A stretch of DNA of 64,000 nucleotides from Rheinheimera oceanensis (GCF_018831085.1 NZ_JAGPNM010000001.1:682001-746000); one strand, 5' to 3'; positions 18,681 to 27,689 are shown, counted from the first letter of the stretch. The notes: generated from the letters alone by a model not told the origin. Made by a program: numbers and translations.

Positions 18681-18739
18681 AATTAGTTAGCATGCTAAGT
18701 ATTATATGGTCAGCAATATACTTAGCAAGCTAACTAATT
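18681..18739 (-). promoter_or_regulatory. Promoter with two SlyA/MarR-type operators
   Basis: TTAGCATGCTAA (18687-18698) and TTAGCAAGCTAA (18722-18733) are 12-bp dyads matching the known SlyA box TTAGCAAGCTAA. They sit inside larger 22-bp arms (18681-18702 and 18718-18739) that are inverted copies with one mismatch. On the minus strand a promoter, TTGCTA (18728-18723) then TATAAT (18706-18701) with 16-bp spacing, runs between them. Bound regulator would occlude the -35 and the region just after the -10. The match is to published SlyA consensus from memory. Confidence 0.8.
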
Positions 18740-18864
18740 TGTTATTGCGTTGAACTGCACAGGGGTTACGTTAAACGCAGCAACATGGCTGCCACTGCAG
18801 GTTCAATGCTATAGTGACGCCATATTTAACGCTGCCACTGGCAGCCTTTATTACAGGAATACGC

Positions 18865-19788
18865 ATGAACACTATTTACCATATCGGCACTGTGGGCCAA
18901 CCCTGGGGCGCAGCAGAAAAAGCGCAATGGCTTAGCGAACAACAGATAAAACGCAGTTTCTTCGACGATGTACTACCGGCAATTACAGCACTGCAAAACG
19001 AGTTTGATGTTGAGCAATACGGCGAGCTGAATTATCAGCACGTTTGCGGCAAAACCTACCCGCTGTATGCAGTAAAAAGCCGCAACTGGCAAAACGATAA
19101 GCCGACTATTTTAGTTACCGGTGGTGTACATGGCTATGAAACCAGTGGTGTACATGGTGCGTTGCGTTTTTTACAAACCCAGGCCAAAGCTTATAGCAAC
19201 AAAGTAAACGTATTGGTGCTGCCCTGTATCAGCCCCTGGGGTTATGAAACCATTAACCGCTGGAACCCAGAGGCGATAGATCCGAACCGCAGCTTTAGCA
19301 CCGGTGGCAAAGCCACTGAAGCGCAGCAGGTGCGGCAATATCTGGCCCACCTGAACACCCATTTTGCGCTACATATTGATCTGCACGAAACGACTGATTC
19401 AGATAACAGCGAGTTTCGCCCGGCCAAAGCTGCCCGCGATGGCACAGTAAATAACAACTGGAATATTCCGGATGGTTATTACACGGTAGATGATGCCGAA
19501 CACCCTTGCCCGGCGCTGCAAAAAGCTATTATCGACAGCGTAGCCAGGGTGACGCATATTGCCGAAGCAGATGAAAACGGCGAGCTAATTGGCGAGAAGA
19601 TCGCGCAGTTTGGTGTAATTAACTATGCCAAAGCCAGCTTAGGTTTATGTGGCAGCGTAACCGATGCCCCGTTGGTTAGCACCACAGAAGTATACCCTGA
19701 CAGCCCAAGCGCCACGCCGGAGCAGTGTATTCAGGCCCAGGTGGCAGCGGTAACCGGTGCACTGGAATATTTGCTGCAGCAAAATTAA
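18865..19788 (+). CDS. M14 family zinc carboxypeptidase-like protein
   Basis: This is a 307-residue cytoplasmic protein of the M14 fold. Zinc ligands are predicted at H89 and E92 (GGVHGYETSG) and H174 (HIDLHET). The substrate-binding arginine/asparagine region is in NPEAIDPNRSF. This resembles the AstE/AspA and DUF2817-like branch rather than secreted digestive carboxypeptidases, as it lacks a signal peptide. The start at 18865 follows CAGGAA; an upstream in-frame ATG at 18814 would overlap the promoter. Its stop abuts the stop of the opposite LysR gene with no spacer. Confidence 0.85.
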   Translation: MNTIYHIGTVGQPWGAAEKAQWLSEQQIKRSFFDDVLPAITALQNEFDVEQYGELNYQHVCGKTYPLYAVKSRNWQNDKPTILVTGGVHGYETSGVHGALRFLQTQAKAYSNKVNVLVLPCISPWGYETINRWNPEAIDPNRSFSTGGKATEAQQVRQYLAHLNTHFALHIDLHETTDSDNSEFRPAKAARDGTVNNNWNIPDGYYTVDDAEHPCPALQKAIIDSVARVTHIAEADENGELIGEKIAQFGVINYAKASLGLCGSVTDAPLVSTTEVYPDSPSATPEQCIQAQVAAVTGALEYLLQQN

Positions 19789-20697
19789 CTAATACTCTGC
19801 CGGGGCAACCTGCAGTAAATGCTCAATAAGCAAACGCAGCCGCAGCGGTTGGTTATCTCGATCGCGGTATAACAGATAAGTTTTACGCAGCGGCCCCAGC
19901 CAGTCTGTGGCCAGCGCGACCAGCCTGCCCTGCTGCATATGCTCCTGCACTACCCGGCGCGGTAAATAACCAATACCTACGCCGGCCTCAACTGCCTGCA
20001 TGGCAATATTCATATCATCAACAAACAGCCGGACATTGCCTTGCGGACGAAAGTCAACGTGCTCGCGGCGCTGCTGATGCTCAAAACGCCAGACATTAAT
20101 CGGGTTGCTGACAACCAGCGGATAATTAATCAGTTCAGACGGGTGCTGAATGTGATGCCACTGCGTTGCCTGACTGGCAGCACACAGTAACGATTGCACA
20201 TTGGTCAGCGGCCGGGCAATCCAGCCTTGCAATGCAGGCTCACCTACGCGAATAGCTAAATCGATAGCTTGTTCGCCAACGTCAATCAGCCAGTTTGACA
20301 TACGAATATCTAAATCAATTTTCGGGTAGCGTAACTGAAACTGATTCAGTGCGGTTGCCAGCCAGCGGTACATGGTATTAACCGGCACCGCGACTCTAAG
20401 CGCACCAGCAGGTTCATGCTTTTCAGCATGCAAATCGCCGGAAATGTCGTTCAGCTCAGTAAACAATGGCCCGCAACGCTCAAAATACTGCTGCCCGGTA
20501 CCGGTCAGGTTAATACGATGCGCATCGCGGTGCAGCAGGCGTAGCCCTAATGCTTGTTCCAGCGCATTAATGCGCCGGCTTAGCGTAGACGGCGGAATAC
20601 CTACCTGCTCTGCCGCCTGGCGAAAACTGCCGGCTTGCGCCACCAGCCAAAACAGCCGCATATCATCCAGAGAATAATTAGGTTTCATTTTTGGCAT
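19789..20697 (-). CDS. LysR family transcriptional regulator
   Basis: This is a 302-residue LTTR. The N-terminal HTH is FRQAAEQVGIPPSTLSRRINALEQALGLRLLHRD (residues about 21-55), followed by a periplasmic-binding-like effector domain. LTTRs of this CrgA/DmlR-like branch often control a divergent gene, and here an EamA-type exporter starts 81 bp away in the opposite direction. The ATG at 20697 has CAGG upstream. The effector is not predictable. Confidence 0.93.
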   Translation of the reverse strand: MPKMKPNYSLDDMRLFWLVAQAGSFRQAAEQVGIPPSTLSRRINALEQALGLRLLHRDAHRINLTGTGQQYFERCGPLFTELNDISGDLHAEKHEPAGALRVAVPVNTMYRWLATALNQFQLRYPKIDLDIRMSNWLIDVGEQAIDLAIRVGEPALQGWIARPLTNVQSLLCAASQATQWHHIQHPSELINYPLVVSNPINVWRFEHQQRREHVDFRPQGNVRLFVDDMNIAMQAVEAGVGIGYLPRRVVQEHMQQGRLVALATDWLGPLRKTYLLYRDRDNQPLRLRLLIEHLLQVAPAEY

Positions 20698-20777
20698 TTA
20701 ACCTGCTATTAGTTGGCATTTATTTTATTTATGAAACAAATAAACTATACGGCAAGTTAAACTGCCAGAGCAATGCT

Positions 20778-21716
20778 ATGAGCCGCCAATCGCCAATCGC
20801 TACTATTTTATTGTTGTTAATCAGTATATTTTGCTGGGGCAGCGTGTTTCCTGTGTCAAAACTGGTGCTGGATCAGATGTCACAAAACTCCCTGGTAGTA
20901 TGGCGCTTTAGTATCGCCGCGCTATGTCTGGTGCTGTGCCTGCTGGTTAAGCGTGAGCGCTGGCCGCAACTGAGTGTGAAGCAATACGCCTGGTTGCTGT
21001 TTATCAGCGTGATAGGTGTAGGCGGCTTTAATTTATTGCTGTTTACCGGCGTTAAACATACTGCAGCCACTAATGGCGCACTGGTGATGGCATTAAGCCC
21101 TTTAGTTACCTCATTAATGGTGGCTGCGCTGTCACGCAAGTGGCTTAGCCGCTCGCAAAGTGTCAGCCTGGTAATAGGCTTAGCTGGCGTATTGCTGGTT
21201 ATTACCAAAGGCAGTTGGCAAGCCCTGCTGCAGTTTGAGTTTAACCGCGGCGACATCACTATTATCGCCGCTATGCTGTTATGGTCGGCCTACACCACGG
21301 CATCACAAAAAATGACCACCTGGTTGCCACTGTTGCCTTTTACGTTAATCAGCATGTTAGCAGGCGATGCCTTTATTCTGGGCTTTAACAGCATACAGGG
21401 CGATATTCATCCGGTTACAGAACTGCTGCAACTGCCGCTGCAGGGAATATTGGCAGTGGTTTATATCGGCGTGTTTGGCACTGTAATAGGGTATTTATTT
21501 TTCTTAAATGCAGTGCAGCGGCTGGGCTCTGCAACTGCGGCATTGTTTTTCAACTTAATTCCGGTGTGCGCGGCTTTAACAGCGCTGATGATGGGGCAAA
21601 AGGTTACATCTGTTCAGGTTACCGGTATGGCGGTTGTGTTGCTGGGCCTGATGCTGCCGCAGCTATTAAAACTAATACGCCAGCGTAACGCTGCACAAAT
21701 ACCAGCTAATCAGTAA
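20778..21716 (+). CDS. EamA/DMT family transporter
   Basis: This is a 312-residue inner-membrane protein with ten predicted helices in two EamA repeats (first repeat from ILLLLISIFCWGSVFPVSK, second from ITIIAAMLLWSAYTTASQ). Members export amino acids or metabolites such as cysteine or threonine; the substrate here is unknown. The start at 20778 is chosen because it places the first helix at the N-terminus; the frame extends upstream to 20691 into the promoter shared with the divergent LysR gene. Its 3' end overlaps the stop of yoeB by 7 nt on the other strand. Confidence 0.9.
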   Translation: MSRQSPIATILLLLISIFCWGSVFPVSKLVLDQMSQNSLVVWRFSIAALCLVLCLLVKRERWPQLSVKQYAWLLFISVIGVGGFNLLLFTGVKHTAATNGALVMALSPLVTSLMVAALSRKWLSRSQSVSLVIGLAGVLLVITKGSWQALLQFEFNRGDITIIAAMLLWSAYTTASQKMTTWLPLLPFTLISMLAGDAFILGFNSIQGDIHPVTELLQLPLQGILAVVYIGVFGTVIGYLFFLNAVQRLGSATAALFFNLIPVCAALTALMMGQKVTSVQVTGMAVVLLGLMLPQLLKLIRQRNAAQIPANQ

Positions 21717-21973
21717 TGATAACGGCAGGAAATAACGGTTAGCGCATTACCGTCCACCGCATATACCAGCCGGTTGCTGTCATCAATACGGCGCGACCAG
21801 AAACCCGACAGATTTTCCTTTAGCGGCTCAGGTTTACCGATGCCGTTAAAGGGGCTGCGTTTCGCCTCGTTAATAAGTTTATTAATGCGTTTCAGCGTCT
21901 TTTTATCCTGGCTTTGCCAGTACAGATAATCGTGCCAGGCTTCGTCTGTCCATGACAATAAACGACTACTCAT
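21710..21973 (-). CDS. yoeB: YoeB toxin (RelE superfamily)
   Basis: This is an 87-residue ribosome-dependent mRNA interferase. The sequence follows YoeB closely: LLSWTDEAWHDYLYWQSQDKK at the start, PFNGIGKPEPLKENLSGFWSRRI in the middle, and the C-terminus ISCRYHY containing the catalytic histidine and tyrosine (H86 and Y87 or nearby). It overlaps the antitoxin gene by 8 nt. The length equals the usual 84-88 residues, so it looks intact. Confidence 0.96.
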   Translation of the reverse strand: MSSRLLSWTDEAWHDYLYWQSQDKKTLKRINKLINEAKRSPFNGIGKPEPLKENLSGFWSRRIDDSNRLVYAVDGNALTVISCRYHY

Positions 21974-22220
21974 CCACCAGCTCTTTGTTTGTTACCTTAC
22001 CCGCTTTGAACTGCGCAATAGAGCGCTGCAAATGTTCAGCGTTAGCCGGTGAGCGTAGCAAATGCACTGTTTCCATCAGGCTGTTGTAGTAATCCAGCGA
22101 CATTACCACGGCATCTTCAGCATCGCGCCGCGTAATTACGGTGGTATCAGCGTCATTCACCACGGCATCTAGCACAGCTTTTAAGCTATTTCTGGCTTCG
22201 GTAAAAGATACAACTTTCAT
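21966..22220 (-). CDS. yefM: YefM antitoxin (Phd/YefM family)
   Basis: This is an 84-residue antitoxin. The N-terminal Phd/YefM fold (VVSFTEARNSLKAVLDAV, then DTTVITRRDAEDAVVMSLDYYNSLMET) binds DNA, and the C-terminal tail binds and neutralises YoeB. A GAGG lies just before the ATG at 22220. The upstream region holds a promoter whose -35 coincides with TGTACA, the core of the YefM operator known from E. coli, consistent with autoregulation. Confidence 0.96.
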   Translation of the reverse strand: MKVVSFTEARNSLKAVLDAVVNDADTTVITRRDAEDAVVMSLDYYNSLMETVHLLRSPANAEHLQRSIAQFKAGKVTNKELVDE

Positions 22221-22250
22221 AAGGCCTCAACATTTACAATTAACCGCATA

Positions 22251-22279
22251 AGTATAGGCTTAAGCACCAGACTTGTACA
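22251..22279 (-). promoter_or_regulatory. Candidate yefM-yoeB promoter/operator
   Basis: On the minus strand TATACT (22256-22251) is preceded at 17 bp by TGTACA (22279-22274). TGTACA is the palindromic core hexamer of the YefM-YoeB operator in E. coli. Only one copy is seen, whereas E. coli has a long and a short palindrome, so binding strength is uncertain. Confidence 0.45.
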
Positions 22280-22337
22280 GAGAATAGCACAGGTAAAATC
22301 TCATTAGACAAGAGCAGGTAAAGCAGTTACAGGTAAG

Positions 22338-22449
22338 CAAGATGCTTTCACCACAACGCCTTTTGTGCTCGCCACAGCAACTCGCCGCCACTTTCGTGGC
22401 GACTCAGACACTCTGTGGCTGTGCGCAAAAGGGTTCTGGTCGCATCTTG
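22338..22449. repeat. 112-nt near-continuous palindrome (cruciform/hairpin element)
   Basis: The element begins CAAGATGC (22338-22345) and ends GCATCTTG (22442-22449). Inside, ACCA-N-AAC and CCTTTTG pair with CAAAAGG and GTT-N-TGGT. GCCACAG (22371-22377) pairs with CTGTGGC (22413-22419), and CGCCAC pairs with GTGGCG around a TTTC loop. The nested pairing spans almost the whole length with small bulges. It fills most of the gap between yefM and pepD. Neither gene explains it; a mobile hairpin element or a strong transcription barrier are both possible. Confidence 0.75.
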
Positions 22450-22473
22450 TTTTCGCAGGCCCGGCCTGTGCTA

Positions 22474-23934
22474 TCAGTTACGCTGCGGAATACGCTCCAG
22501 CACCGCTAACAACAATTGCCAGTATTGACCTACGGTGGTGATATTAACCATTTCATCCGGGCCGTGCGGGAAGCGGATAGTGGGGCCGATGGATACCATA
22601 TCCATATCCGGGTAAGGTTTTTTAAACAGGCCACATTCTAAACCGGCGTGAATAACCATAATCACCGGATCTTTGTGGTAAATGTCTTTGTAGGTTTGGT
22701 TTACTATCGCCATTACCGGTGAATCCGGGTTGGGTTTCCAGCCAGGGTAGGCACCGCTGAATTTCACTTCTGCGCCAGCTAATTGTGCCAGTGAGCCAAG
22801 CATGCTTTGCACCTGCTCACGGCCGGAATCAATTAACGAGCGGATTAAACACAAAACCTGAACACTGTTATCTTTGGTGGTGATCACACCCATATTCAGC
22901 GAGGTTTCGGTAACACCGGCTACCTCATCACTCATGCGCATTACGCCATTAGGGCACACATTTAGCAGATTGATAAGCGTGCTTTGTGCTGCTGGCGTTA
23001 ATACCTGCGCCGGTGTGGTTACTTCGGCCAGGCTTAGTTTTAATGCTGGCTCTACGGCGGCCAGTTCCAACTGTAACAGTGCCTCAAACTCTGCTACGGC
23101 CTGTTGTAACAGCGCCAGCTTTGCCGCCGGTACTGTTACAGTAACACTGGCTTCACGCGGAATGGCATTACGTAAAGAGCCGCCGTTAAAGGCTGCTACA
23201 GCCAGTTGCAAAGCTATTGCCTGGTCGGCCAAAAAGCGCGCCAGCAGTTTATTGGCGTTACCACGGCCTAAATGAATATTCACACCCGAATGGCCGCCTT
23301 TTAACCCGGTTAAGCTTAAAGTAAACGCCGTTACGCCGCTTGCAGGTACCTGCCACTGTGTTGGTACGGTAAATTCAGCGTCTACGCCTCCGGCGCAGCC
23401 CATGTAAATTTCACCTTCCTGCTCTGAGTCGGTATTGATCAGAATTTCGGCTTCCAGCATGCCCGGCTCTACACCAAAAGCACCGGTCATACCGGCTTCT
23501 TCGTCTATTGTCAGCAGCACTTCCAACGGGCCGTGTTTAATATCGCTACTGCCTAAAATAGCCAGTGCCGAAGCCATACCAATACCGTTGTCAGCACCTA
23601 AGGTAGTACCGTTGGCTTTTACCCAATCGCCATCAATATAAGCTTCTATAGGGTCTTTGGTGAAATCATGCACTTTGTCGGCGTTTTTCTGCGGCACCAT
23701 ATCCAGGTGCGCCTGGATCACCGCGGTTTTGCGGTTTTCAAAACCGGCTGTCGCTGGTTTTTTAATGATCAGGTTACCAACTTTGTCTTCCAGTACGCTT
23801 AAGCCTTTATCACGAGCCCAGGCCTGTATGTGCTGGCTCAAGGCTTGCTCGTGCTTGGATGGGTGCGGGATGGCACATATTTGGGCGAACCATTGCCATA
23901 ACGGCTGCGGATATAAACTTGATAATGCTGACAC
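22474..23934 (-). CDS. pepD: Aminoacyl-histidine dipeptidase (peptidase D)
   Basis: This is a 486-residue cytoplasmic M20 metallopeptidase that cleaves Xaa-His dipeptides such as carnosine. Metal-site motifs are visible: IQAHLDMVPQK (H, D), LGADNGIGMA (D), DEEAGMTGAFG (E-E) and the C-terminal VIHAGLECGLF (H, E). The GTG at 23934 is chosen as start because GGAG lies about 10 nt upstream and the resulting length equals E. coli PepD (485); an in-frame ATG at 24018 would add 28 unconserved residues. The gene lies alone on the minus strand, downstream of the diguanylate cyclase gene. Confidence 0.95.
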   Translation of the reverse strand: MSALSSLYPQPLWQWFAQICAIPHPSKHEQALSQHIQAWARDKGLSVLEDKVGNLIIKKPATAGFENRKTAVIQAHLDMVPQKNADKVHDFTKDPIEAYIDGDWVKANGTTLGADNGIGMASALAILGSSDIKHGPLEVLLTIDEEAGMTGAFGVEPGMLEAEILINTDSEQEGEIYMGCAGGVDAEFTVPTQWQVPASGVTAFTLSLTGLKGGHSGVNIHLGRGNANKLLARFLADQAIALQLAVAAFNGGSLRNAIPREASVTVTVPAAKLALLQQAVAEFEALLQLELAAVEPALKLSLAEVTTPAQVLTPAAQSTLINLLNVCPNGVMRMSDEVAGVTETSLNMGVITTKDNSVQVLCLIRSLIDSGREQVQSMLGSLAQLAGAEVKFSGAYPGWKPNPDSPVMAIVNQTYKDIYHKDPVIMVIHAGLECGLFKKPYPDMDMVSIGPTIRFPHGPDEMVNITTVGQYWQLLLAVLERIPQRN

Positions 23935-24042
23935 TGCAGGCTCCTGTATTACTGACGCGGCAAAAAAACTTACCGGCGAAAAGGCGGCTATTTTAGCACA
24001 GCGGGCTGCAGGCTTCACAGTGTCGCGGCTAACGCGAAAATA

Positions 24043-27030
24043 TCAGCCGTGCTGTGTAGTAAAGTCTTTGTTACTGATGGCGTGCAGTGTACCGGCTGCC
24101 AGTAAACTGGTTATTGAAGTAGTATCGGCCGATGTGCCGGCAGGCTGAACTGAGACAGGTAGCAGTAACAGATAACCATCGCGGCCATGCTCTTTTACCC
24201 AGTACAACGCCTGATCAGCCAGGCGCAGGCTATGTTGCCAGTTGCAATCGGTTAACTGCGCAATGGCACCAATTGAGCAGGTTAGCGGCTGTTGCAAGGC
24301 CATATTTTTCTGCCAGGGGTATTGGCGGATCGCATCCTGAATACGCTGTAACACGAGCTCGGCATCTTCACTGTGTTCGAGGATCAATAAGAACTCTTCC
24401 CCACCCCAACGAATAACGTGATCAGAGCTGCGGCTGTTCTGCCGCAGAATATCGGCCACTACCATTAATATATTGTCACCGGTTTGATGGCCCAGGCTGT
24501 CATTGATGCGTTTAAAGTAATCCAGATCAAGCAAAACCCAAATCAGTGGTTCGGCATGACGGTTGGCACGCGCTAATACCTGCTGAATATTACTGTCCAG
24601 ATAATGCCTGTTGTGCAGCCCTGTAAGCGCATCCTGCATGCTCATCAGCTGCAGTTTTTCATTGGCCTGGTGTAACTCGCGGGTACGGTCAGCTACCAGT
24701 TTGGCTAACTGGCGCTGCGAGCGGGCCAATGCCAGTAAACGCCAACGATACAGCCCCCACAACAACAATATAAACAACACAGCTAATACACCACGCGCCC
24801 AGGCGGTTTCGTGCCAGTAAGGCGTTAGGCGTATATCCATGGTTACTGCGTCACTCCAGCGGTAATCGGCCGCCACCCGTACCTGCACATTAAAGCTGTA
24901 ATGGCCGGGTGGCAGGTTGGTGTAAAACGCCTCCCGCCGGTTGCCAGCATCAATCCAGTGGGCGTCGTAACCTTGCAACTGATAGCGAAACTGCACTGAT
25001 GACGCCTGCACATAGTAAGGTGCGGTAAAGCGGAAATGCCAGTCGCGCTGCTCTGGTGCCAGCCGGGCTTCGCTATTGCGATAATACTGTTCATCGGCAA
25101 TTAAACTTTCCAGTACAGGTTCAGGCAAAGGGCCATGCTGAATGAGTTGCTGCAGCGGCAGAGATACCACGCCGTCCAATGTTGGATACCATACCCGCCC
25201 CTGATGCACTGCACCTTTGCTACTGCCGGCACCATTACAGCAACGATGTGAATCAGTGGCGGCTTCCGGCCTGCGGTCGTCCACTAACATATATAACTGC
25301 TCTACGCGACCTTGCAGCAAACCAGCATAATTTACACGGTAAAATCCCTGAAAATTGCTGATCAATAATTGATTGCCAACCAATTCAGCATGCAATGCTC
25401 CGCTGCCAGGCAAGCCATTTTGCTGGTTAAACCATTGCCACTGCCCCGGCTGCCCCAACACGAACCCCTGATCCAGGCCGCCCACCAGAATATTGCCATC
25501 GGCAAATTCTACGATGGTACTAACAAAACTACCCGACAACGGCATATCGTCAACCCGGCTAAAGCCATTGGCATCACGTATATACAGGCCGTTTTCGGTG
25601 CCAACCCATAGCCGTTGCCGGCTATCGGGATACACCATGCGTACTTTAGCCTGGCGCAGGGCTTCTGGCACCTCAGACTGTTGCAGCTCATCCTGCTGCA
25701 AATAGAACAAACCACCGTTGGTCCCAACCCAAATACGTTCATCTTCCTGCGCCAACGTGGTTACCAGCAAATGCGCTATAGCATCATAATTACGCTGCCA
25801 GGCCAGCGTTACACCGTCCAGTTGGCTTAAACCGCCGCGGGTGCCTACCCACAGCCGCTGCTGCGTGTCCAGCAACAAGCTATATACAAAGTTGTTTGGC
25901 AAATACTGATTGGCAGTCAGTGGCTGAAACTGGCCGTATTGCAGTAAGGCTAAACCATTACTGGTACCTGTCAGCAAATGTTGCTGCCAGGGCAGCAGTG
26001 CCCAAACATAAGGATCCGGTATACCCTGTGCCCGGCTAAAGCGCTGGGTTGATGCGCGGCGTAACCGTTTCAAGCCGTGAGAATGACTACCCAGCCACAA
26101 ATTGCCGTGCTTGTCCTGCAACATGCTTTCTACCCAGACAAAATCGCCATCTTTATCACTGACAAAATCAGTTTCAACTAATACGCCTTTGTGCAGGTTG
26201 TAAAGCTTTTCGTAGGTGGTTACCCATAGTCGCTGCTGTGGATCCCGGTAGAGTAATTCTATGCGGGTATCCGTTGGCTGCCCCGGTAAGGTTAGCTTTT
26301 GCCACTGTTTATTCTGCCAGCTGAACAAGCCCATATTCGAGCCCAGATACACATTTGCGCCCTGCACGGCAATTTCAGAAATTTGCAAAGCCGACACCTG
26401 CTCAGGTGCCGGATGCCACTGGTACCCATCAGCATTCAGCGTGGCAAAACCGTTTAGTGCGCCAATCCATACCGTGTCATGCTGCTGATGCAGCTGAAAT
26501 ACCTGGCCATGGTGTTCAACTACCGGCTGTAATTGTTTTAATTGCTCATGCCAGCGAAATAACTGCGTTGCGCCTATCAGCACTGTGCCATCTGCCAGCT
26601 CAGCAAAACTGCTTACCGCCCCCAGAGCATCCTGTTGTTGATCCAAACGGCTGAACTCATGTTGCTGCAACCGCACCAGGCCATTAACAGTGCCAACCCA
26701 TAGCCGTTGCTGTGCATCTATATGCAGCGCTGAAATCAGGTTAGAGGGTAACGTCGGCGTATTGGCGGTGTTGTATACTTTGAAATTAAGGCCATCAAAA
26801 CGGGCCAGGCCGTTTTGCGTACCCAGCCAGATAAAACCCTGGGCATCTTGTGCTATTGCTGTAACTGAAATTTGTGGTAAACCCGCTTCTACCGACCAGA
26901 TACGGTATAAGTAATCATCCTGTGTCAGCACCAAAGCTGTTGCCTGTGGCACACTCAGGCAACTTGGTAAAAGGGAAAAAAGTAACACCAGATGACACCA
27001 ACGCACTTTATTAATATCCGCTACCTGCAA
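24043..27030 (-). CDS. Two-component-propeller sensor diguanylate cyclase (GGDEF)
   Basis: This is a 995-residue membrane sensor. The layout is a signal sequence (about residues 13-32), then about 600 residues of repeated propeller blades (recurring QRLWVGT.NGL and GFIWLGTQNGLARFDG units). A Y_Y_Y domain follows (RFTAPYYVQASSVQFRYQLQGYD), then one transmembrane helix (RGVLAVLFILLLWGLYRW), a short coil and a C-terminal GGDEF domain. The active site is GGEEF (about residues 876-880). An inhibitory I-site RSSD lies exactly five residues before it, so product inhibition is expected. It should make cyclic-di-GMP in response to a periplasmic signal. The tail past the GGDEF domain is rich in S and T. 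Confidence 0.94.
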   Translation of the reverse strand: MQVADINKVRWCHLVLLFSLLPSCLSVPQATALVLTQDDYLYRIWSVEAGLPQISVTAIAQDAQGFIWLGTQNGLARFDGLNFKVYNTANTPTLPSNLISALHIDAQQRLWVGTVNGLVRLQQHEFSRLDQQQDALGAVSSFAELADGTVLIGATQLFRWHEQLKQLQPVVEHHGQVFQLHQQHDTVWIGALNGFATLNADGYQWHPAPEQVSALQISEIAVQGANVYLGSNMGLFSWQNKQWQKLTLPGQPTDTRIELLYRDPQQRLWVTTYEKLYNLHKGVLVETDFVSDKDGDFVWVESMLQDKHGNLWLGSHSHGLKRLRRASTQRFSRAQGIPDPYVWALLPWQQHLLTGTSNGLALLQYGQFQPLTANQYLPNNFVYSLLLDTQQRLWVGTRGGLSQLDGVTLAWQRNYDAIAHLLVTTLAQEDERIWVGTNGGLFYLQQDELQQSEVPEALRQAKVRMVYPDSRQRLWVGTENGLYIRDANGFSRVDDMPLSGSFVSTIVEFADGNILVGGLDQGFVLGQPGQWQWFNQQNGLPGSGALHAELVGNQLLISNFQGFYRVNYAGLLQGRVEQLYMLVDDRRPEAATDSHRCCNGAGSSKGAVHQGRVWYPTLDGVVSLPLQQLIQHGPLPEPVLESLIADEQYYRNSEARLAPEQRDWHFRFTAPYYVQASSVQFRYQLQGYDAHWIDAGNRREAFYTNLPPGHYSFNVQVRVAADYRWSDAVTMDIRLTPYWHETAWARGVLAVLFILLLWGLYRWRLLALARSQRQLAKLVADRTRELHQANEKLQLMSMQDALTGLHNRHYLDSNIQQVLARANRHAEPLIWVLLDLDYFKRINDSLGHQTGDNILMVVADILRQNSRSSDHVIRWGGEEFLLILEHSEDAELVLQRIQDAIRQYPWQKNMALQQPLTCSIGAIAQLTDCNWQHSLRLADQALYWVKEHGRDGYLLLLPVSVQPAGTSADTTSITSLLAAGTLHAISNKDFTTQHG

Positions 27031-27182
27031 AAAGTTAATTTCAATCCGACTTTACTATAGCTTGCTTTAAAGCCCACCACAGAAACCTGACGAATGGTAT
27101 TTTTTACAGCATTAACGGTCAGGTTGCAGCAATGGTCATACCAGTGTAAGCTCAAGCCAAATTTCAATACAGGAGCCATGCT

Positions 27183-27668
27183 ATGGCTATTTCCCTGCGC
27201 AAAGCCAACTGGGGTTTAAAATTATTTGCCTGGCGTTATATTCCGCTGATTGGCTTTTGTTCGCCGAAAATTGTACGTATGAACAGCAAAACGCTGGAAG
27301 TTATCATGCCGCATAGTTGGCGCACTAAGAACCATTTAGGCAGTATTTATTTTGGCGCTTTGGCTATAGGTGCTGATTTAGCCGGCGCTTTTTTAGTGTT
27401 TAGCAAAGCCAAAGCGCGTGGCGTAAATGCTAATTTTGCCTTTAAAGATGTGCAGGGCCAGTTTTTAAAACGGCCGGAAGCAACCGTGCACTTTACCAGC
27501 CATGATGGTGATATTATTGACGCCATGATTGATGAATCGTTAGCCACAGGCGAGCGTATTAACAAGCCGGTGTCGGTGGTGGTTACCTGCCCGACTTTAC
27601 ATGGTGACGAGCCGATGGCAACTTTTACGCTGACGTTATCGGTTAAAGCTAAAAAGCAAAAGAATTAA
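27183..27668 (+). CDS. DUF4442 hotdog-fold protein (PaaI-like thioesterase family)
   Basis: This is a 161-residue protein resembling the DUF4442/PaaI hotdog-fold group. The central helix segment is NHLGSIYFGALAIGADLAGAF, and strands near the end include DEPMATFTLTLSVKAK. Hotdog thioesterases hydrolyse acyl-CoA; catalytic residues in DUF4442 members are not well defined, so the activity is uncertain. RBS AGGAG is 7 nt before the ATG at 27183. The gene stands alone between the divergent cyclase gene and a repeat-containing gap. Confidence 0.8.
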   Translation: MAISLRKANWGLKLFAWRYIPLIGFCSPKIVRMNSKTLEVIMPHSWRTKNHLGSIYFGALAIGADLAGAFLVFSKAKARGVNANFAFKDVQGQFLKRPEATVHFTSHDGDIIDAMIDESLATGERINKPVSVVVTCPTLHGDEPMATFTLTLSVKAKKQKN

Positions 27669-27689
27669 CCGTTCCAGCTCTGGGGCTCC

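Noticed and set aside
23935..24018. Longer PepD from an ATG at 24018
   Set aside because: It would add 28 residues absent from PepD; the GTG at 23934 has a GGAG site and yields the expected length.
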